Source: Holdemanella porci (GTDB lineage Bacteria > Bacillota_I > Bacilli_A > Erysipelotrichales > Erysipelotrichaceae). Taken from it: DNA of 24,201 nt. The stretch covers positions 1 to 24,201 of the forward strand of contig NZ_JAHQVB010000028.1 in assembly GCF_019052655.1 (NCBI RefSeq), written 5' to 3'. Positions 13,395 through 20,869 of this stretch are shown here, one piece after another. Every line of letters begins with the position of its first letter. The first letter of the stretch is position 1. Below the pieces are notes generated by a model, which worked only from the letters and a program-made list of their open reading frames with translations, had not been told where the DNA came from and ran no database searches. Position numbers and translations under genes: made by a program.

Positions 13395-14702
13395 CTATGA
13401 GCGTTTACGAGCCAAAATCTTAATTGGAGTTCCCGTAAAGCCAAACGCTTCTCTTAACTTATTTTCAATATAACGAGCATAACTAAAATGCAATAATTCT
13501 GGATCATTGACAAATAAGACAATTGTCGGTGGCTCAACCGCAACTTGGCTCGCATAATAAATCTTTAATTGTTTTCCCAAGTGAGGTTTTGCCGGATTCA
13601 TCATCTGTGCATCCAAAATGACATCATTTAATACATTAGTTGGAATACGCAATGTACATGCATCATGCACTTGATCAATCAAAGGAATCAATTGATTCAC
13701 TTTACTTCCAGTAAGTGCAGAAGTAAACGCAATAGGTGCATAATTCAAATACAAGAATTGAGCACGAATTTCCTTTTCAATCTTTGACATGGTCTTCTCA
13801 TCTTTTTCAACTGTATCCCACTTATTGTAGACAATGATAACACCTTTACCAGCATCATGCGCAAGACCAGCCACATGCTTATCTTGATCACGAATACCCT
13901 TTTCACCATCAATCAAGAATAACACGACATTACTACGATCAATTGCACTTAAAGCACGTAAGATCGAATATTTTTCAATATTCTCATAGATTTTACCTTT
14001 TTTACGAATACCTGCCGTATCAATGATCATATATTCTTTATCATCCACAAAAAATGGCGTATCGATCGCATCACGCGTAGTACCTTCTACATTGGATACT
14101 ATAACACGATCTTCTTTTAAGATGGAATTAACCAAACTTGATTTTCCAACATTAGGACGTCCAATGCAACAGAATGAAGTAATTCCTTCATATGGAGCGA
14201 TATCTTTTTCTGGAAGTTTTTCCATCACGACATCCAACAAGTCGCCAAGTCCAATGCCATGTGCCCCACTAATCGCAATTGGATCTCCAAGACCTAACGC
14301 ATAGAATTCATATACATTCATCTGCATTTCTGGATTGTCCACTTTGTTGCAAGCTAAGATAACTGGTTTTTTACACTTTTGCAGCTTTCTTGCGATAATT
14401 GTATCATCTGTCATTACTCCTTCTTTGGCAGAAGTTAAGAAAATAATGACATCCGCTTCTTCAATCGCAATATCTACCTGCATATTGATTTCCTGGGCAA
14501 ATGCCTGGTCCTCAATTTGAATACCACCCGTATCGATCAAGCGAAAAGTTTGTGTCAGCCATTCCACTTCACCATAAATTCTATCTCTTGTTACTCCGGG
14601 TGTATCATCTACAATGCTCTTTCTTTGTCCAATCAATCGATTGAATATCGTTGATTTTCCGACGTTTGGCCGACCTACGATGGCCACAGTACCTCGAATC
14701 AT
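13395..14702 (-). CDS. der: Ribosome biogenesis GTPase Der (EngA)
   Basis: A 435-residue essential double GTPase that assists 50S ribosomal subunit assembly. G domain 1 shows GRPNVGKST (10-18), the DTPGVTRD switch region, DTGG (57-60) and NKVD (119-122). G domain 2 shows GRPNVGKSS (181-189), a second DTAG and NKWD. A C-terminal KH-like domain completes the tandem structure that defines the family. The length is as expected. The ATG at 14702 has AAGGGG 9 bases upstream. It is 20 bases downstream of cmk and in the same operon. Confidence 0.98.
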   Translation of the reverse strand: MIRGTVAIVGRPNVGKSTIFNRLIGQRKSIVDDTPGVTRDRIYGEVEWLTQTFRLIDTGGIQIEDQAFAQEINMQVDIAIEEADVIIFLTSAKEGVMTDDTIIARKLQKCKKPVILACNKVDNPEMQMNVYEFYALGLGDPIAISGAHGIGLGDLLDVVMEKLPEKDIAPYEGITSFCCIGRPNVGKSSLVNSILKEDRVIVSNVEGTTRDAIDTPFFVDDKEYMIIDTAGIRKKGKIYENIEKYSILRALSAIDRSNVVLFLIDGEKGIRDQDKHVAGLAHDAGKGVIIVYNKWDTVEKDEKTMSKIEKEIRAQFLYLNYAPIAFTSALTGSKVNQLIPLIDQVHDACTLRIPTNVLNDVILDAQMMNPAKPHLGKQLKIYYASQVAVEPPTIVLFVNDPELLHFSYARYIENKLREAFGFTGTPIKILARKRS

Positions 14703-14722
14703 ATTGTGGTCCCCTTTCTACA

Positions 14723-15373
14723 TTATCCAACTATATCTAATACTTTTGAAACGACTTCATCAATTGTTAAATCAGAAGTATCAATTTCAATCGCATCTTC
14801 TGTTTTTACTAAAGGCGAAATTTCACGATGCATATCCTGATAGTCTCTTGCGACAATATCCTGATAGATCGTTTCATAATCAGCATCGATTCCCTTTGAA
14901 ATATATTCATCATATCTTCTTTGGGCTCTAGCCTTACTCGATGCACTCATAAAGATTTTTACTTCTGCATCTGGCAAAACAACAGAACAAATGTCTCTAC
15001 CATCTACAATAAAGCCTTTATTAGCACATACTTTTTGTTGAAGATTCACTAATTTTTTACGTACAATACCAAGCTGACTTGTTTTACTAGCCTGCATAGA
15101 TACATTATTCATACGAATTTCTTTAGATACATCTTCCCCATCTAAATATACATGGTTATCTTCATCAAAATGAATGTCAATTGTGTCCATCAAATCTGAC
15201 ATTGCCTTTTCATCTTGAATATTGACTCCATCTTTTAAAGTTTTATACGCCACACAACGATACATAGCACCCGTATCTAAATGGCGCATATTTAACTTTT
15301 CTGCAACAATATCCGCAATCGTACTTTTACCGACCCCGCTAGGGCCATCAATCGCAATATTAATTTTTTTCAT
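14723..15373 (-). CDS. cmk: Cytidylate kinase
   Basis: A 216-residue nucleoside monophosphate kinase phosphorylating CMP/dCMP. The P-loop GPSGVGKST is at 10-18. DTGAMYRCVAYKTLKDG is the CMP-binding region and GRDICSVVLPDAEVKIFMSAS the Asp-Arg-containing site. The lid follows (ARAQRRYDEYISKG), ending in a typical IDTSDLTIDEVV. I chose ATG 15373 because GAGG lies 6 bases upstream. An in-frame ATG at 15385 overlaps the previous gene stop (TAATG) but has no ribosome site of its own. It is cotranscribed with the upstream membrane-protein gene and with der. Confidence 0.96.
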   Translation of the reverse strand: MKKINIAIDGPSGVGKSTIADIVAEKLNMRHLDTGAMYRCVAYKTLKDGVNIQDEKAMSDLMDTIDIHFDEDNHVYLDGEDVSKEIRMNNVSMQASKTSQLGIVRKKLVNLQQKVCANKGFIVDGRDICSVVLPDAEVKIFMSASSKARAQRRYDEYISKGIDADYETIYQDIVARDYQDMHREISPLVKTEDAIEIDTSDLTIDEVVSKVLDIVG

Positions 15374-15384
15374 GTCCATCCTCA

Positions 15385-16149
15385 TTAAATATTCTTAAAT
15401 GTCCATACTAAATAGCCGATGATCGCAACTAAAGCTAAGATCAATATAGCTAAAACGACATTCAATACGATTTCTGAGCTCTTCTTTTCTTTGTGACTAC
15501 TAGCCTTTTCAAAATCAGAAGTTTTCATACGCATTTTTGCGCTAGGCATAGATTCAAGTTCATCACGCTTTTCTTTTTTGCGCTTTGACTTTTTCTTCTT
15601 ATCCTTTTTAGGTTGTTCTTCCGTTTTATCAAAATCATCATGAGAAAGATACATCAAATCCAATTCATCATCCAATGGCTTTTTAACATCCTCTACATCC
15701 TGACTTGTAAGAACGATTTTTTCTTCTTTAGGTTCTTGACGAGTGATTGTTTGTCTTGGTTTTGAAATCTTCATTGTTGAACCTAAATCTTCATCATCTG
15801 TATCCATAGGAATCACATGTTGATTTCTCTTCATTGTATCACTACTTGTTGTGTCTAACTGTTTTAAAATATTGATCTGTGTATCATCTGTGATACGGTT
15901 ACCATTATCAATATTATATTGCTTCACTTCTCCAAGCAGATCTTCCATCACTGGAGATGTAGGCATTTCTTTTACAGTAGGTGAAACACGCACTGTATCA
16001 TGTGGATACAATGGTTTGTTGGCATGTGAGCCACTATCTACACGCGATAATCTTTGTAGTTTCACTGGCTGCGCTTGAGCAGCAGTTGTTTCTTCATCTA
16101 AACGATCTCTAAGTTCTTGATACTTTTGTTTTCTTGAAAGTTGAGTCAT
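15385..16149 (-). CDS. Hypothetical tail-anchored membrane protein
   Basis: A 254-residue protein that I do not recognise. It has a long, hydrophilic, probably disordered cytosolic region (1-195) with many acidic and Thr/Ser residues. A strongly basic block (KKDKKKKSKRKKEKRDE, about 178-195) follows, then a C-terminal hydrophobic helix (VVLAILILALVAIIGYLVW, about 231-249) and a short tail. The topology therefore looks like a C-terminal anchor. The start at 16149 has AGGAGG 5 bases upstream, one of the best ribosome sites here. It is the first gene of the cmk-der-gpsA-HU operon, with stop and start overlapping (TAATG). In other Firmicutes this position varies, so context gives no function. Confidence 0.75.
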   Translation of the reverse strand: MTQLSRKQKYQELRDRLDEETTAAQAQPVKLQRLSRVDSGSHANKPLYPHDTVRVSPTVKEMPTSPVMEDLLGEVKQYNIDNGNRITDDTQINILKQLDTTSSDTMKRNQHVIPMDTDDEDLGSTMKISKPRQTITRQEPKEEKIVLTSQDVEDVKKPLDDELDLMYLSHDDFDKTEEQPKKDKKKKSKRKKEKRDELESMPSAKMRMKTSDFEKASSHKEKKSSEIVLNVVLAILILALVAIIGYLVWTFKNI

Positions 16150-16174
16150 AAGTACCTCCTAAACATTCCTTACT

Positions 16175-16203
16175 ATTATACACTATCTCGCAAAAAAAGA
16201 AAA
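16175..16203 (-). promoter_or_regulatory. Probable promoter of the cmk operon
   Basis: On the minus strand, -10 TATAAT (16175-16180) has a weak -35 TTTTCT (16198-16203) at 17-bp spacing. It lies within the T tract of the EF-P terminator, so terminator and promoter are back to back. Confidence 0.45.
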
Positions 16204-16222
16204 ATAGGCGATTGCCTATTTT
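16192..16222 (-). terminator. Terminator of the EF-P gene
   Basis: A perfect 9-bp stem AAAATAGGC/GCCTATTTT (16201-16209, 16214-16222) with a 4-base loop is followed on the minus strand by a C-interrupted run of T residues. It overlaps the stop codon. Confidence 0.85.
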
Positions 16223-16776
16223 GCACGTCCTGAATATTTTCCGTCGTTTGTGTTGACAACGATCATTTCATCTTGGTTGATGAATAAAGGAACTTTAACT
16301 TCTAATCCAGTTTCTAATACAGCATTTTTACTAGCACTTGTAGCTGTGTCTCCCTTTACCGCCTGTTCGCATTCAACAACTTTCAATGTTGCTTTATCCG
16401 GTAAAATAACACCTAAGATTTCACCTTCATAGCTAGAAATATTTACGTTTGAATTTGGAACAATAAAGTTTCTTTCCCATTTTAAACGATCCATAGGAAT
16501 TTCAACCTGGTCATATGTTTCATTGTCCATAAATACCATAGCTTCATCTGTATCATATAAATACTGCATTTCTCTTTTTTCAATCTGAGCTGGTTCAACC
16601 TTTTCGCCACCACCCCAAGACAATTCAACATTACTTCCAGTACGAACATTACGAACTTTCGCCTTAACAACCATGGCACTACGAGCTGTTTTATTTTGTG
16701 ATGCTTCTAAAACCGTATAGATTTCGCCATCCACTAAAATTGTAAGACCTGGTTTTAAATCATTTGAACTAATCAT
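16216..16776 (-). CDS. efp: Elongation factor P
   Basis: A 186-residue translation factor that relieves ribosome stalling at polyproline motifs. The three beta-barrel domains are complete: KOW-like domain 1 (MISSNDLKPGLTILVDGEIYTVLEAS), an OB domain 2 (about 67-128) and C-terminal domain 3 ending DGKYSGRAK. The functional loop in domain 1 reads QNKTARSAM. Aligned with E. coli EF-P this places Arg32 at the tip, where the modified lysine normally sits, and the usual PGKG turn is replaced by TARS. The ATG at 16776 has AAGGAG 9 bases upstream. A good promoter precedes it, and a terminator overlaps the stop, so it is monocistronic. Confidence 0.95.
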   Translation of the reverse strand: MISSNDLKPGLTILVDGEIYTVLEASQNKTARSAMVVKAKVRNVRTGSNVELSWGGGEKVEPAQIEKREMQYLYDTDEAMVFMDNETYDQVEIPMDRLKWERNFIVPNSNVNISSYEGEILGVILPDKATLKVVECEQAVKGDTATSASKNAVLETGLEVKVPLFINQDEMIVVNTNDGKYSGRAK

Positions 16777-16816
16777 GTTTATTAACTCCTTTTAAATTGT
16801 ATGTATAACCTAAATT

Positions 16817-16844
16817 ATTTTATATCACGCAAAAAAATTGTCAA
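16817..16844 (-). promoter_or_regulatory. Promoter of the EF-P gene
   Basis: On the minus strand, a perfect -35 TTGACA (16839-16844) and -10 TAAAAT (16817-16822) have 16-bp spacing, upstream of the AAGGAG and ATG of EF-P. It lies just after the preceding terminator hairpin. Confidence 0.75.
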
Positions 16845-16851
16845 GAAAAAG

Positions 16852-16873
16852 AAAAAAAGCACCGAAGTGCTTT
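16852..16873 (-). terminator. Terminator with TTCG tetraloop
   Basis: On the minus strand, AAAGCAC-TTCG-GTGCTTT is followed by T residues. The stable UUCG tetraloop is closed by a 7-bp stem. It ends both the candidate small RNA and read-through from the phospholipase-like operon. Confidence 0.88.
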
Positions 16874-16983
16874 CTCTCATCGAAAGGATCGACAAAGTAA
16901 TTTCTTATGTGTTTTAAGGAAGGATATATACACACAAGATGGATATTGAGTCGAAAGGTGAGCCATACTTTCTTTCTCTTACC
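16852..16983 (-). ncRNA. Candidate small regulatory RNA
   Basis: A gene-free stretch of about 130 bases is bounded upstream by a promoter-like sequence (-35 TTTACA, 17 bp, -10 TATTAT at 16990-17018) and downstream by a UUCG terminator. The predicted RNA folds locally. A 10-bp stem UCUUGUGUGU/ACACAUAAGA (16930-16939 with 16903-16912) presents a 17-base loop containing UCCUUCCUU. A short UCGA/UCGA stem (16880-16892) presents UCCUU. A GAAAG/CUUUC stem lies near the 5' end. Repeated UCCUU in loops could pair with AAGGA ribosome sites. It matches no RNA family I recognise. It could instead be the 3' UTR of the phospholipase-like gene. Confidence 0.42.
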
Positions 16984-16989
16984 ATCTTT

Positions 16990-17018
16990 ATAATACGCCT
17001 AATTTGTAAACTTGTAAA
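16990..17018 (-). promoter_or_regulatory. Promoter-like sequence before the candidate small RNA
   Basis: On the minus strand, -35 TTTACA (17013-17018), 17 bp and -10 TATTAT (16990-16995) lie between the phospholipase-like stop codon and the gene-free stretch. A second TTTACA 8 bp downstream creates a direct repeat. Confidence 0.45.
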
Positions 17019-17027
17019 CCCTTCCAC

Positions 17028-18002
17028 CTATTTTTCGTAAATTAAATCAAAATTTATCATTTCCTTGCGATCATTTGTACCCAAATTATAGTTACGATCT
17101 TGAATTAGATTTAATAAATAACCATCTAAATCTGGATTTTCACATGCTGCTAAGAATAAGCGAATTGCCTCCATCGCAAGAAGTTGGGCTTTATCGTATA
17201 AGTCGAAGAAACTTTCTGTTGAAACCAATGTATCATCACTTGGATGTACCCAACGTGTATGTAATAAATTCATTACATCATATGGATCATCCGGCTCATT
17301 AGGTACGATATATCCAGACAATGAATTGTAGGCTTTGGTGAAAGTCTCTAATGTTTGAAGTGCCTTTAGCTTATCTCCATAAGCATCATAGAATAAGGAT
17401 TCAATAAAGTGCCAATCCTTCAAGCTTTCCATGATTTGATGAGGCTTGATTTCAAAACCTAGAATCTGACGGATCGCAGGCACATAAATACGTGCAATGG
17501 CACGAGCTTCTTCTTTAGATGCATCACTGATTTCATAGAATTTAAAATCTTCAATCGTACATTTTTTTTTCACCTTCAACATGATCGCATCAATCAACGA
17601 TTCAAAACGATGATGGTACCATGCACTCTTGCCTTTGCAAGTTCCCGTGCGATAGAACACATATGGATGGCTTGTCGCATCTAATGCCCAGTGACATAAA
17701 TGTCCACAAACATAAGTCATCATATCTTTCTTTATTTCTTCATCTGTTTCATTACGAATGGAAATCAAAGCTTTTTGATAAAATTCATTCACATGACCCG
17801 CATGAAACATACTTCCTGAAACACGTAAATCACTCTTTTTAAAAAAATCTTTTGGATTCATACCATGAAAGAATAAAAAGTCCGGGCCATTCGAACCAAT
17901 TTCCAATAAGTGAAGTCTAGGTTCAAATAAATCATGCGTGTTTTCATCCACCTTATCAAAGATTTCCTGTGCAAATAAAGTATGAGTAATAATATTAGGC
18001 AT
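17028..18002 (-). CDS. Zinc-dependent phospholipase C-like protein
   Basis: A 324-residue member of the zinc-dependent phospholipase C/S1-P1 nuclease-like family as found in many Firmicute genomes. Candidate metal ligands are visible: His7 (IITHTLFA), Asp41 (GSNGPDFLF), His67 and His70 (FHAGH), His101, His104 and Asp108 (CGHLCHWALD), His112, and the YHHRFESLIDA segment. There is no signal peptide, unlike secreted clostridial alpha-toxins, so it probably acts in the cytosol on an unknown phosphoester. The ATG at 18002 follows AAGGAGG by 9 bases, inside the 3' end of the DUF2779 gene, which it overlaps by 8 bases. It is the last gene of the ankyrin-WYL-DUF2779 operon. Confidence 0.82.
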   Translation of the reverse strand: MPNIITHTLFAQEIFDKVDENTHDLFEPRLHLLEIGSNGPDFLFFHGMNPKDFFKKSDLRVSGSMFHAGHVNEFYQKALISIRNETDEEIKKDMMTYVCGHLCHWALDATSHPYVFYRTGTCKGKSAWYHHRFESLIDAIMLKVKKKCTIEDFKFYEISDASKEEARAIARIYVPAIRQILGFEIKPHQIMESLKDWHFIESLFYDAYGDKLKALQTLETFTKAYNSLSGYIVPNEPDDPYDVMNLLHTRWVHPSDDTLVSTESFFDLYDKAQLLAMEAIRLFLAACENPDLDGYLLNLIQDRNYNLGTNDRKEMINFDLIYEK

Positions 18003-19464
18003 CTTTTTCTACCTCCTTGATCAAGCCATGATATACAACATATTCTGCATATGTATCCATCTGACAATATGTTGAAATAGCTTCTTTTACTTCTTTTTTC
18101 TCTTCTTCGTCCTTCTCATCATATGTACGATACGCAAACACGGCATTTAAACCATTTTGGATATCCAAATCATGATAAGAAACATCTTTTGAGAATACAG
18201 GCAATATACTCTTCAATGAATAATGACCACGCATTTTTGAATTGTAGTAGAGTCCTGCCTCAAATGGTTTTGATAAATCAATCATTCTTGAACAAATTGA
18301 CTCTAATTCTTCCCTATATTCTTCAAATTGACTCGCTAATTGTTTCAATCTCAGCTTTTCAGCTCCCTCCATATTATAAACAAGAATCGTTCCCGTTTTA
18401 GGAAGGTCTTTGATCAATTGTTCAATAAAATGGCGACGGCAATCTTTGGATTCAAAGAAGTTATAATGAGTTAAATTTCCATCCGAAGTTTCTACATGAA
18501 GACTATATTGAAAACATAATACGTCAAAAGGCTTCATATTCTTATAGGGTGGCACCGCAAAGGTATCCCATTCAAAATCCAAATACGAAATTGGATATTT
18601 GATTTGTTTCATCCATACCTGTAAAGCGGCACGATCCATAAATGGTTTTTGCGTTTTACTAGCCATATATTGCGCATATTGAAGGCGGAATCCTTCAATT
18701 TGATTCAATGGCAACTCATGAATATGACGAATACCACGATCATACGCATCCAGCTTATGTTGATTGGTTGTAAAGAATAAAATCGAGTCGTCTGGTTCAT
18801 TAGATTCATCAAAACAGACAGAATAATAGTTGCACCTTCTTAAAGCTGTACATTGTTTTGTGCGTACTGGCGTAACACTTGGTCGATTTAAAATTTCTTT
18901 TGTTCTTTCAATCCAACTATCCAAATCCACTTCCACTTCATCCATACATTCGGCAATTGTTTTCGATAAGTGGTTACGCTTATTGAATAGTTTGTCGCTG
19001 ATACATAACAGTTCATTTAAATCCAACGCATCCTGACGAACATATTCTTTATTTAAATAGGCAATGCGATTTTCGACAATGTCAACGCCACAATGCGAAA
19101 GAATCATTTGATTGACCTTCATGATCAATGCTTCATTTTCTTTAGGATACGCACTCAAATGTGGATACACGGCCATATATCCATCCTCTAATTTTTTTAG
19201 ATATGGAATCTTTGTACGACACTCCTTATATTCAAAGCGTGCAAAACATACAACTTCGTTTTCTTTTAATAATTTTAAAGATTGTTCGTTTGAATCCATG
19301 GAATGACCTAAGCCACACTCATTCGCATTTAAATAATTTCGCCATAGATCGGAGAATGGACAATCCATTTTATAAAAACTTTCCTGGTGAAGTGAATTGT
19401 GGGCGCTGTTCCAACAAAAACAGTCACATTTCATTTCACGCATTAAATCTGATACATGTAACAT
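17995..19464 (-). CDS. DUF2779 domain protein (Cas4-like plus RNase H-like nuclease)
   Basis: A 489-residue protein. The N-terminal part corresponds to the Cas4/RecB-like PD-(D/E)XK region. It has Cys13/15/17 near the start and a Cys-x5-Cys-x5-Cys group (CTALRRCNYYSVC) in the middle, suggesting an iron-sulfur site. The expected catalytic Asp and Glu-x-Lys are not evident: the aligned stretch reads RTKIPYLKKLEDGYMAVYP. The C-terminal DUF2779 domain has RNase H-like exonuclease marks: Asp296-x-Glu298 (YLDFEWDTF), CFQYSLHV, LVYNMEGAEKLRLKQLA and YCQMDT with Asp470. I chose ATG 19464, 7 bases after GGTGA; a TTG further upstream is less likely. It lies in an operon behind a WYL regulator. The physiological role is unknown. 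Confidence 0.82.
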   Translation of the reverse strand: MLHVSDLMREMKCDCFCWNSAHNSLHQESFYKMDCPFSDLWRNYLNANECGLGHSMDSNEQSLKLLKENEVVCFARFEYKECRTKIPYLKKLEDGYMAVYPHLSAYPKENEALIMKVNQMILSHCGVDIVENRIAYLNKEYVRQDALDLNELLCISDKLFNKRNHLSKTIAECMDEVEVDLDSWIERTKEILNRPSVTPVRTKQCTALRRCNYYSVCFDESNEPDDSILFFTTNQHKLDAYDRGIRHIHELPLNQIEGFRLQYAQYMASKTQKPFMDRAALQVWMKQIKYPISYLDFEWDTFAVPPYKNMKPFDVLCFQYSLHVETSDGNLTHYNFFESKDCRRHFIEQLIKDLPKTGTILVYNMEGAEKLRLKQLASQFEEYREELESICSRMIDLSKPFEAGLYYNSKMRGHYSLKSILPVFSKDVSYHDLDIQNGLNAVFAYRTYDEKDEEEKKEVKEAISTYCQMDTYAEYVVYHGLIKEVEKDA

Positions 19465-19497
19465 AAAAAATTCACCATATCTATTGTACTTCAATTT

Positions 19498-20457
19498 TTA
19501 ATTCTTTTCATCCCTATACGCATTTAATATTTTTTGAACACGAGACAAATAAGCAATTTTTACATCTTCAGGATTTAAAATCTCCATTTGATCACTCATA
19601 GAAAACAAAGACTGATACAAGTTTGACATGTCGTCTGTATAGAACTCAAAGTCTGTGTACGCTTCTTGTTTATTGATGGCTTGTAGTTTATTGCCCCAAT
19701 GTTTTTCTTTAAATAAACGAAGCCCATTATTTTCATGGTAAACTCTCACTGACACAAGTTTTAAATCTAAAGGAATCAAAGAATGTTCCCCGATGTAGTT
19801 ACTTAAATGAAAGTGATTATCTCGAATAAAGTGTCTCGATGAAATTTCACATGAAAACATACGTTGCGAACTAAAACGGTACATGCGATAGTCTTTTCTT
19901 AATAAAGAAAAACCAATTAAATAATACGACTTATGGTAGTGAATGATTTCATAGGGTTCAACCTCAAATTGTTTAGGGGACTCATCCTGTAAAGACTGGT
20001 ACGACAAAAGAACGCAAAGACCATGGTTCATGGCTTGTTGCGTCTTATCAATCATGTGGGAGATCTTTTCGTCTAATTCCATAGAATTGGACATATAGTG
20101 TAAGGAATCGTTAGATGAAATCTTGCTTGTCGAAATAATCTTATCCATCGCATCACAATATAGTAGAAGGGGTTTAAAGTCTTTTTGTGTACGCATAAAC
20201 TTATAGGATTGCACCAAAGCATCCTTTTGTTCGTCACTAAAAATAGTGACAGGAAGATCGTATTCATCATTTAAGATGTATCCTCCATAACGTCCCTTTA
20301 CTTCTTCTACATTATATCCAGCTAATACAAGCTCTTTTTTAAATTCACGAATGTTACGTGGATTGACTTCAAGTTCTGTCGCAAGCTGTGTTGTGTTCAT
20401 TTTCCCTCTTGCCTTTAATAGTTGTAACATGCGAATGCATAGATTTGTTCGATTCAT
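19498..20457 (-). CDS. WYL domain transcriptional regulator (HTH plus WYL)
   Basis: A 319-residue regulator with an N-terminal winged helix (about 5-65: LCIRMLQLLKARGKMNTTQLATELEVNPRNIREFKKEL) and a central WYL domain (about 135-215). Its core reads VEPYEIIHYHKSYYLIGFS and then RMYRFSSQRM, the usual ligand-facing Arg-rich strand. A C-terminal WYL extension follows (about 225-315). WYL domains bind nucleotides or nucleic acid fragments and often regulate DNA-damage or phage-defence operons (PafBC, BrxR, CapW). It starts 13 bases after the ankyrin gene stop and precedes the DUF2779 gene by 33 bases. It therefore probably autoregulates this operon. Confidence 0.9.
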   Translation of the reverse strand: MNRTNLCIRMLQLLKARGKMNTTQLATELEVNPRNIREFKKELVLAGYNVEEVKGRYGGYILNDEYDLPVTIFSDEQKDALVQSYKFMRTQKDFKPLLLYCDAMDKIISTSKISSNDSLHYMSNSMELDEKISHMIDKTQQAMNHGLCVLLSYQSLQDESPKQFEVEPYEIIHYHKSYYLIGFSLLRKDYRMYRFSSQRMFSCEISSRHFIRDNHFHLSNYIGEHSLIPLDLKLVSVRVYHENNGLRLFKEKHWGNKLQAINKQEAYTDFEFYTDDMSNLYQSLFSMSDQMEILNPEDVKIAYLSRVQKILNAYRDEKN

Positions 20458-20470
20458 TTTTTATCTCCTT

Positions 20471-20809
20471 TTAGTGCGTGCTGCAAAATCTTTGGGGATA
20501 GTAGCCAAAGCCTTTTTTTGGTTCAAAATGTTTAGGAACAATACCACGAAATACAAGTGGACGTATCATTTGACCAATCCCTCTTTCAAGCGCAAAGCCT
20601 AAAGCTTCTTGTTTCTGAATGGCTCCGGCATCAATTAAAATATTTACAATTTCTTCATTTCCAATGCTGATGGCATGCATCAAGATAGGATATCCATTAA
20701 ATACCCAGCTTGGACTTGCTCCAAGTTCTAGGCAGTTTTCAACTCCTTGTACATCTTCTTTCCATACAGCATCTAATAAATCCATAGCTAATCTTTTTTC
20801 TGCGTTCAT
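20471..20809 (-). CDS. Small ankyrin-repeat protein
   Basis: A 112-residue protein with about two ankyrin repeats (WKEDVQGVENCLELGASPSWV and NGYPILMHAISIGNEEIVNILIDAGA). A third, degenerate repeat follows (KQEALGFALERGIGQMIRPLVFRGIVP), and the tail is basic and aromatic. It should act in protein-protein contacts; the partner is unknown. The start at 20809 has GAAGGG upstream. The promoter region has TTGACA on the minus strand at 20863-20868 but no good -10. It heads the ankyrin-WYL-DUF2779-phospholipase operon, with 13 bases to the WYL gene. It has no secretion signal. Confidence 0.78.
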   Translation of the reverse strand: MNAEKRLAMDLLDAVWKEDVQGVENCLELGASPSWVFNGYPILMHAISIGNEEIVNILIDAGAIQKQEALGFALERGIGQMIRPLVFRGIVPKHFEPKKGFGYYPQRFCSTH

Positions 20810-20851
20810 ATTGTACCCTTCTTTCTATACTCAAAGGATACAACTTAAATA

Positions 20852-20868
20852 GACATCATTTATGTCAA
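20852..20868 (-). promoter_or_regulatory. Possible operator and -35 of the ankyrin-WYL operon
   Basis: The dyad GACAT-N5-ATGTC (20852-20866) overlaps a perfect minus-strand TTGACA (20863-20868) upstream of the ankyrin gene. It may bind the WYL regulator. No convincing -10 was found, so the assignment is weak. Confidence 0.3.
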
Positions 20869-20869
20869 A

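Noticed and set aside
13382..13444. N-terminal extension of GpsA
   Set aside because: It overlaps the end of der, has no ribosome site, and precedes the Rossmann start typical of GpsA.
20863..20868. Complete promoter for the ankyrin operon at TTGACA
   Set aside because: No acceptable -10 hexamer at 16-18 bp, so only listed as a possible -35/operator.
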